Below, one piece after another: positions 40,915 through 50,979 of a stretch of DNA of 64,000 nt. The stretch spans positions 332,311 through 396,310 of the forward strand of contig KQ965744.1 in NCBI GenBank assembly GCA_001574975.1. Direction: 5' to 3'. This DNA is from Gonapodya prolifera JEL478 (lineage: Eukaryota > Monoblepharomycota > Monoblepharidomycetes > Monoblepharidales > Gonapodyaceae). Below the pieces are notes generated by a model. That model ran no database searches, was not told the DNA's origin, and saw only the letters and a program-made list of their open reading frames with translations. Position 1 is the stretch's first letter. Every line of letters starts with the position of its first letter. Made by a program: the position numbers and the translations under genes.

Positions 40915-42468
40915 ATGGCTGCGCACAGAAAATTTGCAGACGCCGTGTCGCCGCTGCTGCCCCTTCTCGCGCCCGCGCTGGCGTCTGCGCATCTCTCGCA
41001 CATACAAATCGCACTCCCATCGCTCACCACCGCCACGCGCACGTTCTCGTCATCTCCATGCTGCGCCGCACGGCTCCACTCAGGTGACTCTGAGTTTGCT
41101 CATCTCGATCCGTACCGCGAATTGGGCGTGGAAAAGTCTGCATCCCAGGGGGACATCCAGAAAGGTGAGCGCTCCCCCATCCGCCATTCCCCATCCCCAT
41201 CCATCTCACCCGCTAACGCCGTTGCGCTGCAGCATACCGCGCCCTGCTTTTCTCCCTGCACCCTGACCGTCACCAATCCACAGCCGACACAGATCCTTTC
41301 CCTCCTGCCACACCTACTCACGGAAACCTCCGCCGCTCTATCAGCGGCCACCGACACAAACGCCCCTCAACTGCCGGAGCAGACAAGGACCGCCTGCTCC
41401 GCGTTCTGGCGGCCTACGACATCCTGCGCAACCCCGACAAGCGCCGCAAGCACGACCAGGCGGTTGAATGGCGCGTCAACTGGAATGGCGACTACGTCAT
41501 GTGTAGACCGGGGGAGGACGGGTTCGGTCCGCCTCACAGACGCCGCACTCGGCCTCCAACGGGCGGGATGCACTACGAAGCCGGTGGTGCCTGGGAGGAC
41601 CCATTTCCCGGCACCTACGGGTCTGCAGCAGCCGCGGACGAGCATCCGACCTGGGCACCCCCACCGTTTATAGAAAAGAGCACCAGTATGGGCATTGTCG
41701 TGCTCTACTTGATTGCAGTGGGGGGATACTTCGTGTGGGATTTCACGCAGTGGACTGAGCGGAATAGGAAGGTGTGTATATACCTTTGTGTGTACCATGA
41801 GGGTGGAGGGTGAGGTTGGGTCATGTCAGGACGGGACGGCGGCTCAACTTAAATAGAAAAATGTAAATGGGGTGTTGGGACGGATACTTGGACGCGCTAA
41901 TCACGGGTGTGCTTGTCGCTACAAGCTTGAATGGAATTATCCAGGGGTACGCAAGTTGGTATGGCGTTCGATGGGATATTTTAGGACTGCGGTGTTGGGG
42001 GAGATGCTTGGATTGGATGATCATTGGTGTAGGAAGCTTTGATGGGATTATCCTGCTCTGAAGGAATTGGGGTGGAGCTGGAAACGACGTCTATGACTAG
42101 CGTGCTGGTGGGAAGACTTGGATGGGATCACCGAAAATTTTTTCATGTCCACGTCACAGTGTGTGGTACACTTTTTTCACGGCCATTAACGCACTCGTTC
42201 GTTCTTTCCCCCCGTCCATCTCTAGCACGATCTCGATTTCCCCCTTCCCCAGCCACGCTACCTCCGCACGTCCTCCTCGGGTACTCCCACGCCATCCCTC
42301 CCACCCCGGCCGCGCCTCACGGAGTCCGCCCCACCCGAATCCCAAATTGCCGCATACCTAGACCGAATCAATAACGGAAAGGAAGGATACGGTCGTCCGA
42401 GCGAAGTGGCGGTGCGTAATCGGTGGCGGTGGAATGGGAGAGGGGAAGTCAACGGGGAGGATGTGTGA
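40915..42468 (+). CDS. Mitochondrial DnaJ-domain membrane protein
   Basis: The N-terminus is a mitochondrial-type presequence rich in Ala/Ser/Arg (MAAHRKFADAVSPLL, then FSSSPCCAARLH). The J domain starts DPYRELGVEKSASQGDIQKA, crosses an intron (about 41165-41231), and holds the essential HPD in SLHPDRHQS; helix III reads AYDILRNPDKRRKHDQ after a Ser/Thr-rich insertion between helices II and III. A single membrane span follows (MGIVVLYLIAVGGYFVWDF, about 41690-41745). The last exon, after a 480-base intron, reads ESQIAAYLDRINNGKEGYGR and ends GEDV. It should recruit an Hsp70 at the inner membrane; the exact orthologue is not clear. Confidence 0.75.
41871..42052 (+). repeat. Two imperfect direct repeats in the DnaJ-gene intron
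   Basis: Copy 1 (41871-41942) and copy 2 (41991-42052) both start GGTGTTGGG, continue through GAT-x-CTTGGA, ATCA and GGTGT, and end in ATTATCC. They lie in the 480-base last intron of the DnaJ gene. A third partial echo (CTTGGATGGGATCACC) occurs at about 42117. They are unrelated to the GC-rich family of RRP12. Confidence 0.6.
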
Positions 42469-42932
42469 GGACGGTTGGAACAGCGCTACAGGATGAGCCA
42501 CGTCGTTTGTATGGTTGGTGTAGACTTGCTGGAGTAACTGTAGCCGTTGGAGTAGGCGCGGGGGGGACCGTAGGGCTATGTGTTAAATATTGGACTGAGT
42601 TGGGGCCGTGGGGGACATCTCAAACGACATTTCATAATGGAACCGAGAATAAAAATGTAATCCCATGTAACCACATGCTAGGTGGTAACGTGTCCCGAAA
42701 CATTCCGTTCAACGAATACGGCGGAGGTGGTCATAAAAAGCTTGATCTTTGAAACTTTCAGACTTCGAACAGATTCATCGCTTTCTGATGATCCCAGTTC
42801 AATTCATGTCTCAACTACATTTGTTTCTACAATACTTTCGGGCATATATCAAATGAAGTTCCAAAATTGTACGTTCTTCACCAACTCCACGTAATCCTTA
42901 GTATTTCTGAAAGATTGAATCACTATTTAGTA
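42469..42932. other. Intergenic, DnaJ 3' region and duplication edge
   Basis: No gene is seen. An AATAAA-like signal occurs near 42646. From about 42750 on the sequence can be aligned loosely with 44650-44830, marking the start of the tandem duplication. Confidence 0.4.
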
Positions 42933-43920
42933 TCACTTCCAAAACCTCCACACCCCGCAACAACAAACCTTCTTGTCGTAATCTTTCCCATTGTCATCCG
43001 TGGACTGAAAAAAGAATGCATGCGAGTAAGGGGAAAGAACAGGCCGAGAAAGGTCAAAACAAACTTACCTTCTTGTGCGTGTCCTTAAAATTATTGTGCT
43101 CTTCCTTTTTCCGCTCCCCGTCCCACTTCTTGTGATCGTCCGACTCCTTGTGATCATCCGACTCCTTCTTGTGCTCCTCGGTCTCCTTGTGCGAATCACG
43201 GGACTTCCTGTGCGAGTCCTCGACTTTCTTGTGCTCGTCGTACTTCTTGTGGTCGTCTTTGTCGTGCTCTTTGCGCCTCCTCTCGTCTTTGCAGTAGTCG
43301 GAGTCGTACGAGTACCTTTGAAATCAAGCGAGATCTGGTCAGGATGACATTGACCAACTGCAGAGATACACTTTACTCACTTTTCCTTGTCATCATCACT
43401 CCAGTTTTCCCTCTTGCGGTACTCATCATCATCTTTGTAGTCGCAATATTCCTTCCATGACTCGTTGTGCTTGTTGTCCTTCCCCTCGTGCGAGTCGTAG
43501 GTCTTCTTCGGGGACTTTTTGTCGTCCTAGCTATGCTCATCGACGGGATACTTGTCGTATGAGTGTCTAGAAAAGACGTGTTAGAGCATGCAATCAGTAG
43601 TTAGACGACATCAAGATGTGAAATACAAAGGGGTTGCTCACTTTTCCTTGTCCTCGCCACCCCAGTCGTCCTTCTTGCGCGAGTCATCGACACCCCCGTA
43701 CTACTTTTCGCCTTTGTAGTCTTTGTCGCCTGAGTAGTAAGACGGTCTGCCTTCCCTGTTTGCGTTGGAGGGAATGACAAATTGATTGTGAGACTGGTTC
43801 CGGCGTGATGAGAACAAGGACGACCACTCACTTGTCGTTGTCTTTGCCGCCAATGGGGTAGGCCTGAGTGGCAGCCGCGAGAATGACAGCGAGAAGCAGC
43901 GGAATGGCGGCGGAGCGCAT
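42933..43920 (-). pseudogene. Secreted Lys/Asp/His-rich protein, broken copy
   Basis: This is the downstream twin of the gene at 44.8-45.8 kb. The first exon MRSAAIPLLLAVILAAATQA is an intact signal peptide. Later exons keep the same phase and repeats (DDHKKYDEHKKVEDSHRK, ESDDHKKWDGERKK) and end in a KDYDKK-like tail. Two in-frame stops interrupt it: TAG after YKGEK (about 43701) and TAG after DEHS (about 43530). These replace coding triplets in the intact copy. Exon borders and TATA box are preserved, so it may still be transcribed. No toxin or enzyme signature is seen; the protein would be a highly charged secreted polyampholyte. Confidence 0.7.
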
Positions 43921-44836
43921 GGTGGTGGTTGACAGATGACTCGGAGAGTTGATTAGAGAGATGGTCGAAAGAAAGAAAAGGATTGATGATGGGAGTGGTG
44001 AAAGAAGTCATCTTTTATAGCTTCTCGAGGCATGATGGCGTCACCAGGCTGAGTGGGAACGGGCTGTGCTTTTCGTGCGAACAACTTAACGTCACCACAG
44101 GTAAATGGAGGACTGAAGAGCTCAGAGTCTCCAAATCTGTATGTACACTGTAGCTGTATATATCGGTGACGTATCTGTAGGTTTTCATGAAGATTCCCTT
44201 TGGAGAAAGCTGACGGATGAGTGCAGTGACGTTTTCGGGGGGAACCACATCATCCACTTTCACATGGAGTTTGCTTCACGAGGAAGAGAAAATCCTCTCA
44301 AGATTAGGTCAGGATTTGTGTCTTGTACTGGAATGCTCTCGTGGTATTTTTCCCCTCGGATTCAAAATTCACGGTGGGTGTTCATCTTCTTTCCCGTTTG
44401 CATTGGGAAAGCCACATGGACGAGAGCCGTGCTTTCGTTTTCTTTATCACGTCAGTGATTCTATTGTCTCAACTCCTTGTTTTACAGCTGCGCCATTGTC
44501 TCTTGTTTTAGCAATGGGTACCGCCACGGCGTGAGCTGAATTAGCACCAACCCCTCTGTTTCTCCATTGAGAGGCTCATGCAGCTGTATCCAAGCTCTCG
44601 TAACAATTGATGATAATTGTGAAAATAAGTGAAACAGTCGCTTTCCGGTCTTGTTTCCAGGAATTTTATCCGAATGGGCAGGAATCTGCCGGACGTCTCA
44701 TTTCCACTCGCGCCACCGGTCGAGATTGCATTGGGTTCCACATCACTTTCGCGTACAGATCAAATCATGTTACATCTTCCAACACTCCACGTAGAAACGT
44801 AATTAGTACTTCCGAAGAGCGAATAGCAGTTTAGTG
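43921..44836. other. Spacer between the duplicated secreted-protein genes
   Basis: It holds the promoter of the broken copy (next to 44011-44020), its duplicated upstream region to about 44460, and the 3' flank of the intact copy. Plus-strand frames here are echoes of the duplicated upstream region and carry no recognisable domain. Confidence 0.45.
44011..44020 (-). promoter_or_regulatory. TATA box of the broken secreted-protein copy
   Basis: On the minus strand this reads CTATAAAAGA, about 92 bases before the ATG at 43920. The same element in the same place precedes the twin gene, which supports function. Confidence 0.6.
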
Positions 44837-45837
44837 TTAGATTCGAATTCGGCGCACCCAACAATAACGAACCTTCTTGTCGTCATCTTTCTCGTCGGAC
44901 TGTATGATGAGTGAGCAGTTTTGAGGGAAGCCGCAAGTTGAGGACGTTCAAAAAGCACAACACACCTTTTTGCGAGTCTCCTCGAACTTCTTGTACTCTT
45001 CACCCTTCTTGCGATCATTACCTTTCTTACACTCGTCATCACCCTTCTTGCGTTCATCGTCTTTCTTCCGGTCACCATCCCACTTCTTGTGGTCGTCCGA
45101 CTCCTTCTTGTGCGAGTCCTCGACCTTCTTGTGCTCGTCGTGCTTCTTGTGTTCGTCCTTGCCGTGCTCTTTGCGCCTTTTCTCGTCTTTGCAATAGTCG
45201 GAGTCGTTACTTTGACGGAAGGGGTTCCATCAGGATGACGTCGACCAATTGCGAAGTACACTTTATTCACTTTTTCTTGTCCTCGTCGCTCCAGTCTCCC
45301 TTCTTGCGGTCCTCGTCATCATCCTTATACTCGCAGTACCCCTTCCTCGACTCGTCGTGCTCGTGCTTGTCGTCCTTCCCCTTATGCGAGTCGTAGATGT
45401 TCTTGGGTGACTTTTTGTCGTCCTTGCGGTGTTCGTCGACGGGGTATTTGTGGTACGAGTGTCTAGGAGTGACGGGATAGAGCGTGCCATGAGACGATGT
45501 CAAGACGTGTGCCATGAGACTATGTGAAGACGTGAAACACAAGAAGGGGTTGCTCACTTTTCCTTGTCCTCGCCCTCGCCGCTCCAGTAATCCTTCTTGC
45601 GCGCCTCCTCGACGTCATCATACGACTTGTCGCCTTTGTAGTCTTTGTCGCCCGAGTAGAGAGATGGCTTCCTGTTGGTGGTGTACGGAACCACAATAAT
45701 GAGGAAAGGGGGCTCGATAAGAGGATTCAGAGGAAGGTAGCAACCTACTTGTCGTAAACTTTACCGTCAGCGGGGTAGGCGTGTGTAGCAGCCGCGAGAA
45801 TGAGCGCGAGGAGCAGCGGAATGGCGGCGAAGCGCAT
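44837..45837 (-). CDS. Secreted Lys/Asp/His-rich polyampholyte protein, intact copy
   Basis: The signal peptide is MRFAAIPLLLALILAAATHA, cleaved before YPADGKVYDK. Exons then encode a highly charged, repeat-like mature protein: PSLYSGDKDYKGDKSYDDVE, HKYPVDEHRKDDKKSPKN, CEYKDDDEDRKKGDWSDEDK, DEHKKHDEHKKVEDSHKKES and ESDDHKKWDGDRKKDDERKK, with only a few Cys. Lys and Asp/Glu each make up roughly a quarter or more of residues. Introns lie near 45690-45751, 45463-45556 and 45207-45268, plus one near 44903-44967. The final residues after DEKDDDKK are less certain because an intron may start there. No known family. Possible roles such as ion or water binding in a wall or matrix are speculation. Confidence 0.65.
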
Positions 45838-46810
45838 AGTGGTGGATGAGCGACGAAGCGAAGAGAGTTGAAGAGAGAAGGTCACGAGAAGGGAATGGAT
45901 AGGAGGGAGTAACAGCCGGTCTTTTATAGGTTTCTGGAGCGCGATGGCGTCACTAGGCTGAGTGGGAAGGGGCAGAGCTGTTCGTGCGAATGGAGTAACA
46001 TCAGCACGGGGAAACGCCGGGTGGAGGAGCTTAAAGTCGCCAAATCTGTGCACACGGTGTATAAAAAGATATCAGAAGTGCTTCGGTTGACTTTTTTAAA
46101 GCTTCCCTTTGGTGAATTCTGGGTGACGGATGAGCGCTGTGACGTGTTCGTGCGAACCCATAACCGCACTTTCACATGGAGTTTGTGTCACGAAGAAAAG
46201 AACATGCTCGCTGAAACAAGGTCGGGAATGGTGTTCCGTGGCAGAGCGCTCGCGTGGTATTGTTCCCCAGGGAAGGAAAATTCACGGTGGGATATTTCGT
46301 TGTGACATGTGGCAATCACTGTCTCATATGGCGGACACCACGCTTTTTATCATTTCATATCATCCAAAGATTCGACAAGCTCGCCTGAGACGAAACTGAC
46401 GTCGTCGTTCTTTGATCGATGAACCGAAAGGTTTTCCTTGTGGGAGTCGAAGCAACTTAGCAAATATATGTAATGAGTATGAGCATCATTGCTTCGGGAC
46501 GACGACGTCTGTTTCGTTTAGTTTCTTTTCTTATGCACGAGACTTCGTGCAATGACACGCCTCAGTCTACTCGGGCTGGAGGCGAAAATGCTTGCGTGGT
46601 TGTGGGGCGGATATGGGACTGCATGGCAAGAGGAGGACATCGTGGGCAGCTCTTAGGGGATGCAGTGCGCTTTCTTAGTGCCAAAGAAGACAAGCTCGTC
46701 TCATCTAAGGCGGGAGATAACGCACCGCAGCCACGGCCACAGGAAGGGTTCTCTCGGCCTATTCCCCCCGTTCATTCTCTCCATCACTCCACTCTCCTCT
46801 CCACCGAGCA
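45838..46810. other. Intergenic, promoters of secreted protein and oxidase
   Basis: The left 500 bases belong to the duplicated unit and include the TATA box at 45921-45930. The right part should contain the oxidase promoter just before 46811. Open plus-strand frames here show no domain and one simply overlaps the oxidase start. Confidence 0.45.
45921..45930 (-). promoter_or_regulatory. TATA box of the intact secreted-protein copy
   Basis: On the minus strand this reads CCTATAAAAG, about 85 bases before the ATG at 45837. The motif and its spacing are conserved in the duplicated twin. Confidence 0.62.
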
Positions 46811-49212
46811 ATGTCCGCGTTCTCTAGCATCATCATCGAAATAAACTTCCCGTCCGCGGTCGCCGCGAAGGCGCAGGCGGGGACGCAGGAGTCTGCGACG
46901 GATGCAAAAGCGGCCGAGACAGTGCAGGCGGTGGAAGAGATCGTCGACAACCCAGGTGCGTGGGTGGCGGGTGCGATGGGAGGGGATGTGAGCTGGAGTA
47001 GGGGGGGGACGGGGCATGCTGTCGTTGTCGTCAGTTGAGGTCGTCTGCACCTCTTCACCTTCGATTTTCCTGCGATCCCCTCTCCACTCCAAACCAAACC
47101 CCTCCGCAGTATGCATCAAGGACCTCGAACCCATTGCCAAGCGCAAGATCTCCTCGTCCGCCTGGTCCTACTACTCAACGGGGGCAATGGACGAGGAAAC
47201 AATGCGCAATAACGTGGACTCCTTCTCGCGCATCAGGATCCGCCCGCGCGTGCTGCGCGACGTGTCAAACATCGACACGACAGTCACGCTTTTTGGACAC
47301 ACCTACGCGTCGCCCGTCGGCATCTCGCCCACCGCTATGATGAAACTGTGTCATGCCGACGGCGAGGCTGGTGTGGCAAGGGCAGTTGCCGGGTTGAACC
47401 AGGCCCAGACATTGTCAACGTTCACGACAATGTCGCTTGAGGATGTGGCCAAGGCCGCGAGGAGGTGAGGGGTCGAATGAGCAGTCCGAGCGGAGCTACG
47501 ACACCGAGGCCTGAGTGCTATCGCACCGACCGAGGCGCGAGGCCAAAGCGCGGAGCTGACCGAGGAGTCCGCCGGAGGCGAATGATCCCATGCGGAGCGT
47601 ACTTACCCCTCACGGAGCGAGGTGTCCGCCGGAGGGGCCGGAGGCAAATGATCTATGCGGAGTGTGTACAATTTGTACCCATCGCGGAGCGAGTTTGAGG
47701 CGGAAGGGTGATGCGCTGATCGAGGCGTGAGACCTAGGAGTCAGCCGGAGGAGAATGGTTTTACGCGGAGCGTGTACACTCATGGCGGAGCGGAGGCCTA
47801 AGCGCGAAACGCTGACTAAGGATTTCGAAGGAGGCGAATGATCCAACGCGGTGCGTTTGTACCCACTGCGGAGCAAGGGGTGAATGACCCTAACCGGAGC
47901 GTGTATACCCATCGCGGGCGCGAGCTTGATGCTAAGCACGGAACGCTGACCGAGACACTTCGTATCCCCAGTGTCCCCGACTACCCCTTCAAATCCGCCG
48001 CGCGGATTCCCAACCTCTGGTTCCAGCTGTACATTGTCGAGGACAGGCACAAGGCCGAGCAGCTCGTTCGCCGCGCCGACGCCGCAGGGTACTCGGCGCT
48101 GGTCGTCACCGTCGACACACCGCAGTTGGGCAGGAGGCTGCACACGATTCGAGAGCCGTTCAAGCTGCCGACAGATATGACGCATGCTAACTTTGAAGGA
48201 AATTCGGACAGGTGTGTGTATGTGGGACGGATGCGCTTTGCTGGGGTTCTTCGTCTTTCAACGGGGCCATTCTGACCATTCGTGCTTAATGAACCACCCA
48301 CCCTTCCTCCCCCGACCCAGTCTCGCCGCAATCAACACCGCCGTCGACGCCTCCGTGAACTGGAACAGGGACATCAGCTGGCTGAGATCGATCACCAAAC
48401 TTCCAATTGTGAGCAACAACCCCTGCCTATCTTTTTCTCTCGAGCGCCTTCCTCACACTCGCCGCAGATCGTGAAGGGTATTCTCACCGCCGAAGACGCC
48501 GAACTGGCCGTCCAGTACGTCTTGCTTTCCTGAACTGTGCTTCCCTTGAACCGTTTGAGTGACCTTCGCTTTCATCTTTCAGGGCCGGTGTTGACGCCAT
48601 CGGAGTATCAAACCAGTACGTCGCGTCGCCTTTCACCGCCATCCCAGCCCGCGCTCTGACCAATTCCATAGCGGTGGTCGTCAACTCGACTCTGTCCCGT
48701 CCTCCATCGAAGCGCTGCCCGAGATCGCGCGAGCTGTTAAAGGACGCGTTCCTATAATCCTAGGTACGTAACCAATGACCATCGCGTAACGTGGCGCTAT
48801 ATAAACCACGTGTGCCCGCTTCGCTTCCTACCATGGTAGATGGAGGCGTACGTAAAGGAACTGACGTCTTCAAAGCCCTCGCTCTGGGTGCGACGTGAGT
48901 GTTGCTCTCACGGCTTCGTTTTCCGTTCAACCTTCACACGCCTTCTCCCCCTTCACGCCCAGCTACGTCTGCGTCGGCCGACCGTCACTGTACGCCCTTG
49001 CGTACGACGGGGAAGAAGGCGTGCGAAAGATGCTCGGGTGAGTTTTGGATTCACGCTTGACGACGTCGCGAACGAGGCTCAAGAACTAACGCCCCCGATC
49101 TAGGTTCTTGAACGAGGAGCTGCGACTGGCCATGACGCTGGCGGGCGCAACTAAAGTGAAGGATATAAACCGGAACTTCATTAGGGCCGAGACGGAATAT
49201 TCTAGATTGTAG
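46811..49212 (+). CDS. FMN-dependent 2-hydroxyacid oxidase (glycolate/lactate oxidase type)
   Basis: The enzyme oxidises small 2-hydroxyacids to 2-oxoacids with FMN and O2; relatives are peroxisomal glycolate oxidase and HAO1. After an extended N-terminus the TIM barrel begins DLEPIAKRKISSSAWSYYST, with the substrate Tyr. Further marks are FGHTYASPVGISPTAMMKLC, NLWFQLYIVEDR (FMN-site Gln and Tyr), VTVDTPQLGRR, IVKGILTAEDAE (catalytic Lys), GVDAIGVSNHGGRQLD (catalytic His-Arg pair, split by an intron after the His), VPIILDGGVRKGTDVFKALA and YVCVGRPSLYALAYDGEEGV. It ends AETEYSRL. All key residues look present. One intron (47465-47963) is about ten times longer than the rest and is filled with a GC-rich repeat. 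Confidence 0.9.
47465..47963 (+). repeat. GC-rich degenerate repeat array filling an oxidase intron
   Basis: The intron starts GTGAGGGGTC after the codons for KAARR and ends CGTATCCCCAG before VPDYPFKSAA. It holds about five imperfect units of 60-110 bases built from GTCCGCCGGAGGCGAATGAT, GCGGAGCGTGTACACTC, GCGGAGCGAGG and GGCCTAAGCGCG-like words. The same words occur in two RRP12 introns, again in the sense direction of the host gene. Confidence 0.8.
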
Positions 49213-49540
49213 ACGCGTAACGATATATTTAACATTTAGTGAAAGATTCTACCCAGCAAGGTACACTTTGGTTGACAGTTGAAGCGTCGACATGCAGTTT
49301 CGAGGATGTCATTGTCGTAAATTTTGGTTGGGATACGGTTGGAGCATACTGCAATTTTGTGACATTCTTTAGAGCTACCGTCCATAAGTGTGATGATACT
49401 ATTGCGCACAAATTCTTCGATGCGATTCAATGTCGATTGCAATAACAGGAAAGAATGTGCCACGATTATATGAACATTCAACAAATCAAATTATGCAGAT
49501 TTTCATTCGAGACCAGAATTCGATACATACAAGATAAATA
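49213..49540. other. 3' region between oxidase and kinase remnant
   Basis: A minus-strand frame (about 49236-49484) could be a tail exon of the kinase-like gene but shows no domain. Nothing else is seen. Confidence 0.35.
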
Positions 49541-50466
49541 TCAAGTTGACACTTGGTTTTGCAGAGTGGAAATAGATAGGTGCCCTTTGAGTGCATCATG
49601 GGCAAGGACCATAGGCACGGTGATCCGCTTCTCAGGATCAACTTGCAACATCTCGCGTGCAAGGTCCGCAAGCTGGCCTTTAACGACATGAAAGAAACTA
49701 AGCACTTTTTTATTCAAGAAAGTTCGACAGCGGAAGGTCACCTTTTATTCCGTCTTTTGGGAGTGAATCCCAATCGCCTGGGTAGCACTCATAGATCGAG
49801 GGCGCAAGGCGTATATCGTTCATAATACCTTATTGGCCAGCTTTCCGAACAAAAGCTGGTACAGAATGAGCCCCAGGGCCCAAACATCTCCCTTATAGCC
49901 ACATTGTGCCTTGTGATGGGTTCCAGATGGGTTCAAAGTCCCAGCCATTTCTGGAGGTCCAAACAAAATCGACCCATAGCTCTCGACTTTGGTTGAGGCG
50001 GGGTCTTTCGGCTTTGCAATGCAAGATAGCCCACAATGAACACTCGTTGGAATAACTGCCTGCAGGCGTTTGAACTGCAATCAAACTGTACCGTTGGCCC
50101 TTTTCAGATCATTGTGGATGATGCCCTTTGTGAAGGTTTGTAACGGCGGAGGCAAGATGGCTGAACATTTTGACAGCCTCCACATCTTCGATAACATCTC
50201 CACGCTGTTTCATAATTGTTAAAGAAAAACACCGATGAAATCTCTTCTCAAACAAATACTTGATAGAGAAGCTTACATTCACTCAGACAATTTTTGTTAC
50301 AGCCCCCGACCTCCACCTTGACCTGTCGGCCAGTTGGATCCTCGACAGTGAATGAATCACCGTCTGCATGGGTATTCCAGAGCTTGCTTACGCTCTCCAT
50401 AACCAGGAAAATATAGTCCCAAACTCCACCCATGAGTCCAGAGGCCTGCAGATCGACTGGTGTCAC
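49541..50466 (-). pseudogene. Mps1/TTK-like protein kinase domain, probably decayed
   Basis: Kinase parts appear in order on the minus strand. Strand 5 reads DYIFLVMESVSK (about 50395-50430). Helix E and the catalytic loop read MFSHLASAVTNLHKG then IIHNDLKRAN (about 50090-50165), with HND where most kinases have HRD. Then come LSCIAKPKDPAST, GPPEMAGTLNPSG, KGDVWALGLILYQLLFGKL and REMLQVDPEKRITVPMVLAH. The spacing of GTLN and the DVWxLGxILYQ block resemble Mps1/TTK. A one-base frame change lies between LHKG and IIHND (about 50125), an in-frame TGA follows RANGTV (about 50083), and the DFG aspartate is not found (VHCGLS in its place). No intron of usable size explains these. The glycine loop and Lys region upstream are not identified. 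Confidence 0.6.
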
Positions 50467-50979
50467 ATCGTTTTGAGAATCCTCCGTTCTTGATCAGCAA
50501 GATCAGATGTGAGAAGTCCCGTAATGTCTTGAACCGACGGTGGTATCCTTGGCACGGGAGTGGAAGAAGTCCTGGAGTTGTTTCGGCAGTCTGAGATGGC
50601 ACAGCGTAGAGGTGAACGGTAGAAGGGGTCTGCGTTGCAATTCCATCGATTGTTAACCGTGGACAGTCAGATAATGGATAAAACAATCGACTGGAGGACG
50701 CGTAGTAGCAGGCATGTAGACTCACTTGCGTGGCTAGCAGGCGGAGATGGAAAGTTGCGCCGTCCCCCTGTTGTGGTTCTGAACGCACTGGGGTACAATC
50801 CGAGTGCAGATAATGTCCGGGTCTGCTCCAGCAAAGTCTAGTCGGAAAGCAAGAAATCCTCGACGGAAGGCCTTAATGCGCGCGTCGTCTGCACGTTGAC
50901 CGTTCACATGGTTGTGCTGGGAAAGCCCGCGGCCACAGCAGCACTTCAAGGGCCGCACTTCCCGCATTAGCGGGGGATA
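50467..50979. other. Upstream of kinase remnant and promoter of the carrier
   Basis: Minus-strand frames (to about 50967) may contain N-terminal exons of the kinase-like gene, but no motif supports a model. The carrier gene starts at 50980 on the other strand, so its promoter lies here. Confidence 0.35.

Larger units (their letters stand above)
42750..46330. repeat. Tandem segmental duplication, two units of about 1.9 kb
   Basis: Unit 1 (about 42750-44460) and unit 2 (about 44650-46330) contain the same gene, promoter and upstream region in the same order and strand. Shared marks are the ACTCCACGTA word downstream (about 42888 and 44788), all exons, the TATA box, GATGGCGTCAC upstream of it, and CTTCCCTTTGG-type words near 44195 and 46103. 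The start codons are offset by 1,917 bases. Divergence is substantial outside exons, so the duplication is not recent. Confidence 0.75.

Noticed and set aside
44141-44534. Plus-strand frames upstream of the duplicated secreted-protein genes, also seen at 46021-46399
   Set aside because: They occur in both units only because the promoter region was duplicated; the two translations diverge and differ in frame, which argues against coding.
46473-46844. Plus-strand frame of about 120 codons before the oxidase
   Set aside because: No domain, no homologous frame in the duplicated unit, and it overlaps the oxidase start in another frame.
50083-50099. A 17-base GT...AG segment in the kinase remnant that would remove its stop as an intron
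   Set aside because: Far shorter than any credible intron in this window. The same objection applies to short GT...AG segments near 54131 and 34290.
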